Assembly: GCA_963989245.1 (NCBI GenBank)
Contig: CAXDII010000841.1
Location: 1 to 64,000, forward strand
Length of the DNA: 64,000 nt
Direction of reading: 5' to 3'
From: Nansenia antarctica
Lineage: Eukaryota; Chordata; Actinopteri; Argentiniformes; Microstomatidae
The translations under genes and the position numbers were made by a program. Under the pieces are notes generated by a model. That model was not told the origin of the DNA, made no database searches, and saw only the letters and a list, made by a program, of their open reading frames with translations. Positions 63,531 through 64,000 of the stretch are shown one piece after another (within the stretch, counting starts at the first letter, position 1; every line of letters starts with the position of its first letter).

Positions 63531-63569
63531 TGTACAACGTTCTGTTAAGATTGGTTATACTTCAACTGA

Positions 63570-63840
<271 letters not shown>

Positions 63841-63867
63841 GCTTTTCACTTTTTTATTGCTGAGGCA

Positions 63868-64000
63868 CAATAACCACAGTTACTCCTACAACCACAGTTA
63901 CACCTACAACCACAGTTACACCTACAACCACAGTTACACCGACAACCACAGTTACACCTACAACCACAGTTACAACCACAGTTACACCTACAACCACAGT
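63868..64000. repeat. Tandem repeat ACCACAGTTACACCTACA (18 bp)
   Basis: About seven units of an 18-bp repeat (with one 12-bp short unit near 63966) running off the window end. Confidence 0.92.

Overview
This is a transposon-dense stretch of a vertebrate genome, almost certainly a teleost fish. Spliced genes with GT-AG introns, long (GT)n, (GA)n and (GACA)n microsatellites, many tRNA-derived SINEs, hAT-type MITEs and L1/L2-like LINEs all point that way. A short inverted-repeat element present twice (33.9 and 35.7 kb) resembles repeats I associate with salmonid/pike/smelt-type fishes, so that group is a tentative guess. Nothing looks prokaryotic.

Layout, left to right. 0-4.1 kb: a SINE, one terminal exon (+) with poly(A) signal, and a minus-strand Ty3/Gypsy remnant split by two hAT-type insertions with 8-bp target duplications. 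4.6-10.9 kb: a complete four-exon minus-strand gene encoding a 186-aa THAP zinc finger joined to an ARL14EP-type cysteine-rich domain; a dead hAT transposase, itself split by a LINE, lies in its first intron. 12-14.7 kb: unidentified plus-strand exons. 15.5-16.3 kb: the catalytic C-terminal exon of a PARP7/11/12-type ADP-ribosyltransferase (-) and one exon of WDR70 (-) cut by a MITE. 17.7-31.8 kb: about 25 coding exons of a class II smooth/non-muscle myosin heavy chain (+), ending just after the head-rod junction, with a frameshift and short deletions. 32-35 kb: a LINE fragment with a restriction-like endonuclease domain (+) and three exons of a neuronal nicotinic acetylcholine receptor alpha subunit (-). 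36.7-37.1 kb: two C-terminal exons of a piwil1-like gene (+). 41-48.7 kb: an L1-type LINE (-) with a nest of younger insertions. 49.2-49.5 kb: two N-terminal piwil1-like exons (+), the second broken by an hAT-like element. 51.5 and 59.4 kb: two phase-compatible exons of an unidentified protein with a SUMO-interaction-like acidic motif. 52.8-55.7 kb: an hAT element containing a GATATC/ACTAGT foldback, which contains another hAT. 59.7-63.0 kb: a 5' LTR and gag-PR-IN-RT fragment of a Gmr1-like Ty3/Gypsy element (-). 63.4-63.7 kb: promoter and first codons of a histone H3 gene (+), interrupted by a repeat.

Main themes. (1) Except for the THAP/ARL14EP gene, nearly every recognisable host gene is incomplete, as in a degenerating duplicated or sex-linked region or a patchy assembly. 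(2) In the myosin gene, tandem repeats sit directly on splice sites: a 57-bp unit carrying a 3' splice site plus exon start (eight copies), a 25-bp unit carrying a 5' splice site, an array of CCCCCAG tracts before a 28-nt exon, and a donor that is the first GT of a 200-bp (GT)n tract. (3) One MITE family has had its terminal inverted repeat amplified into 26-bp tandem arrays at two places.
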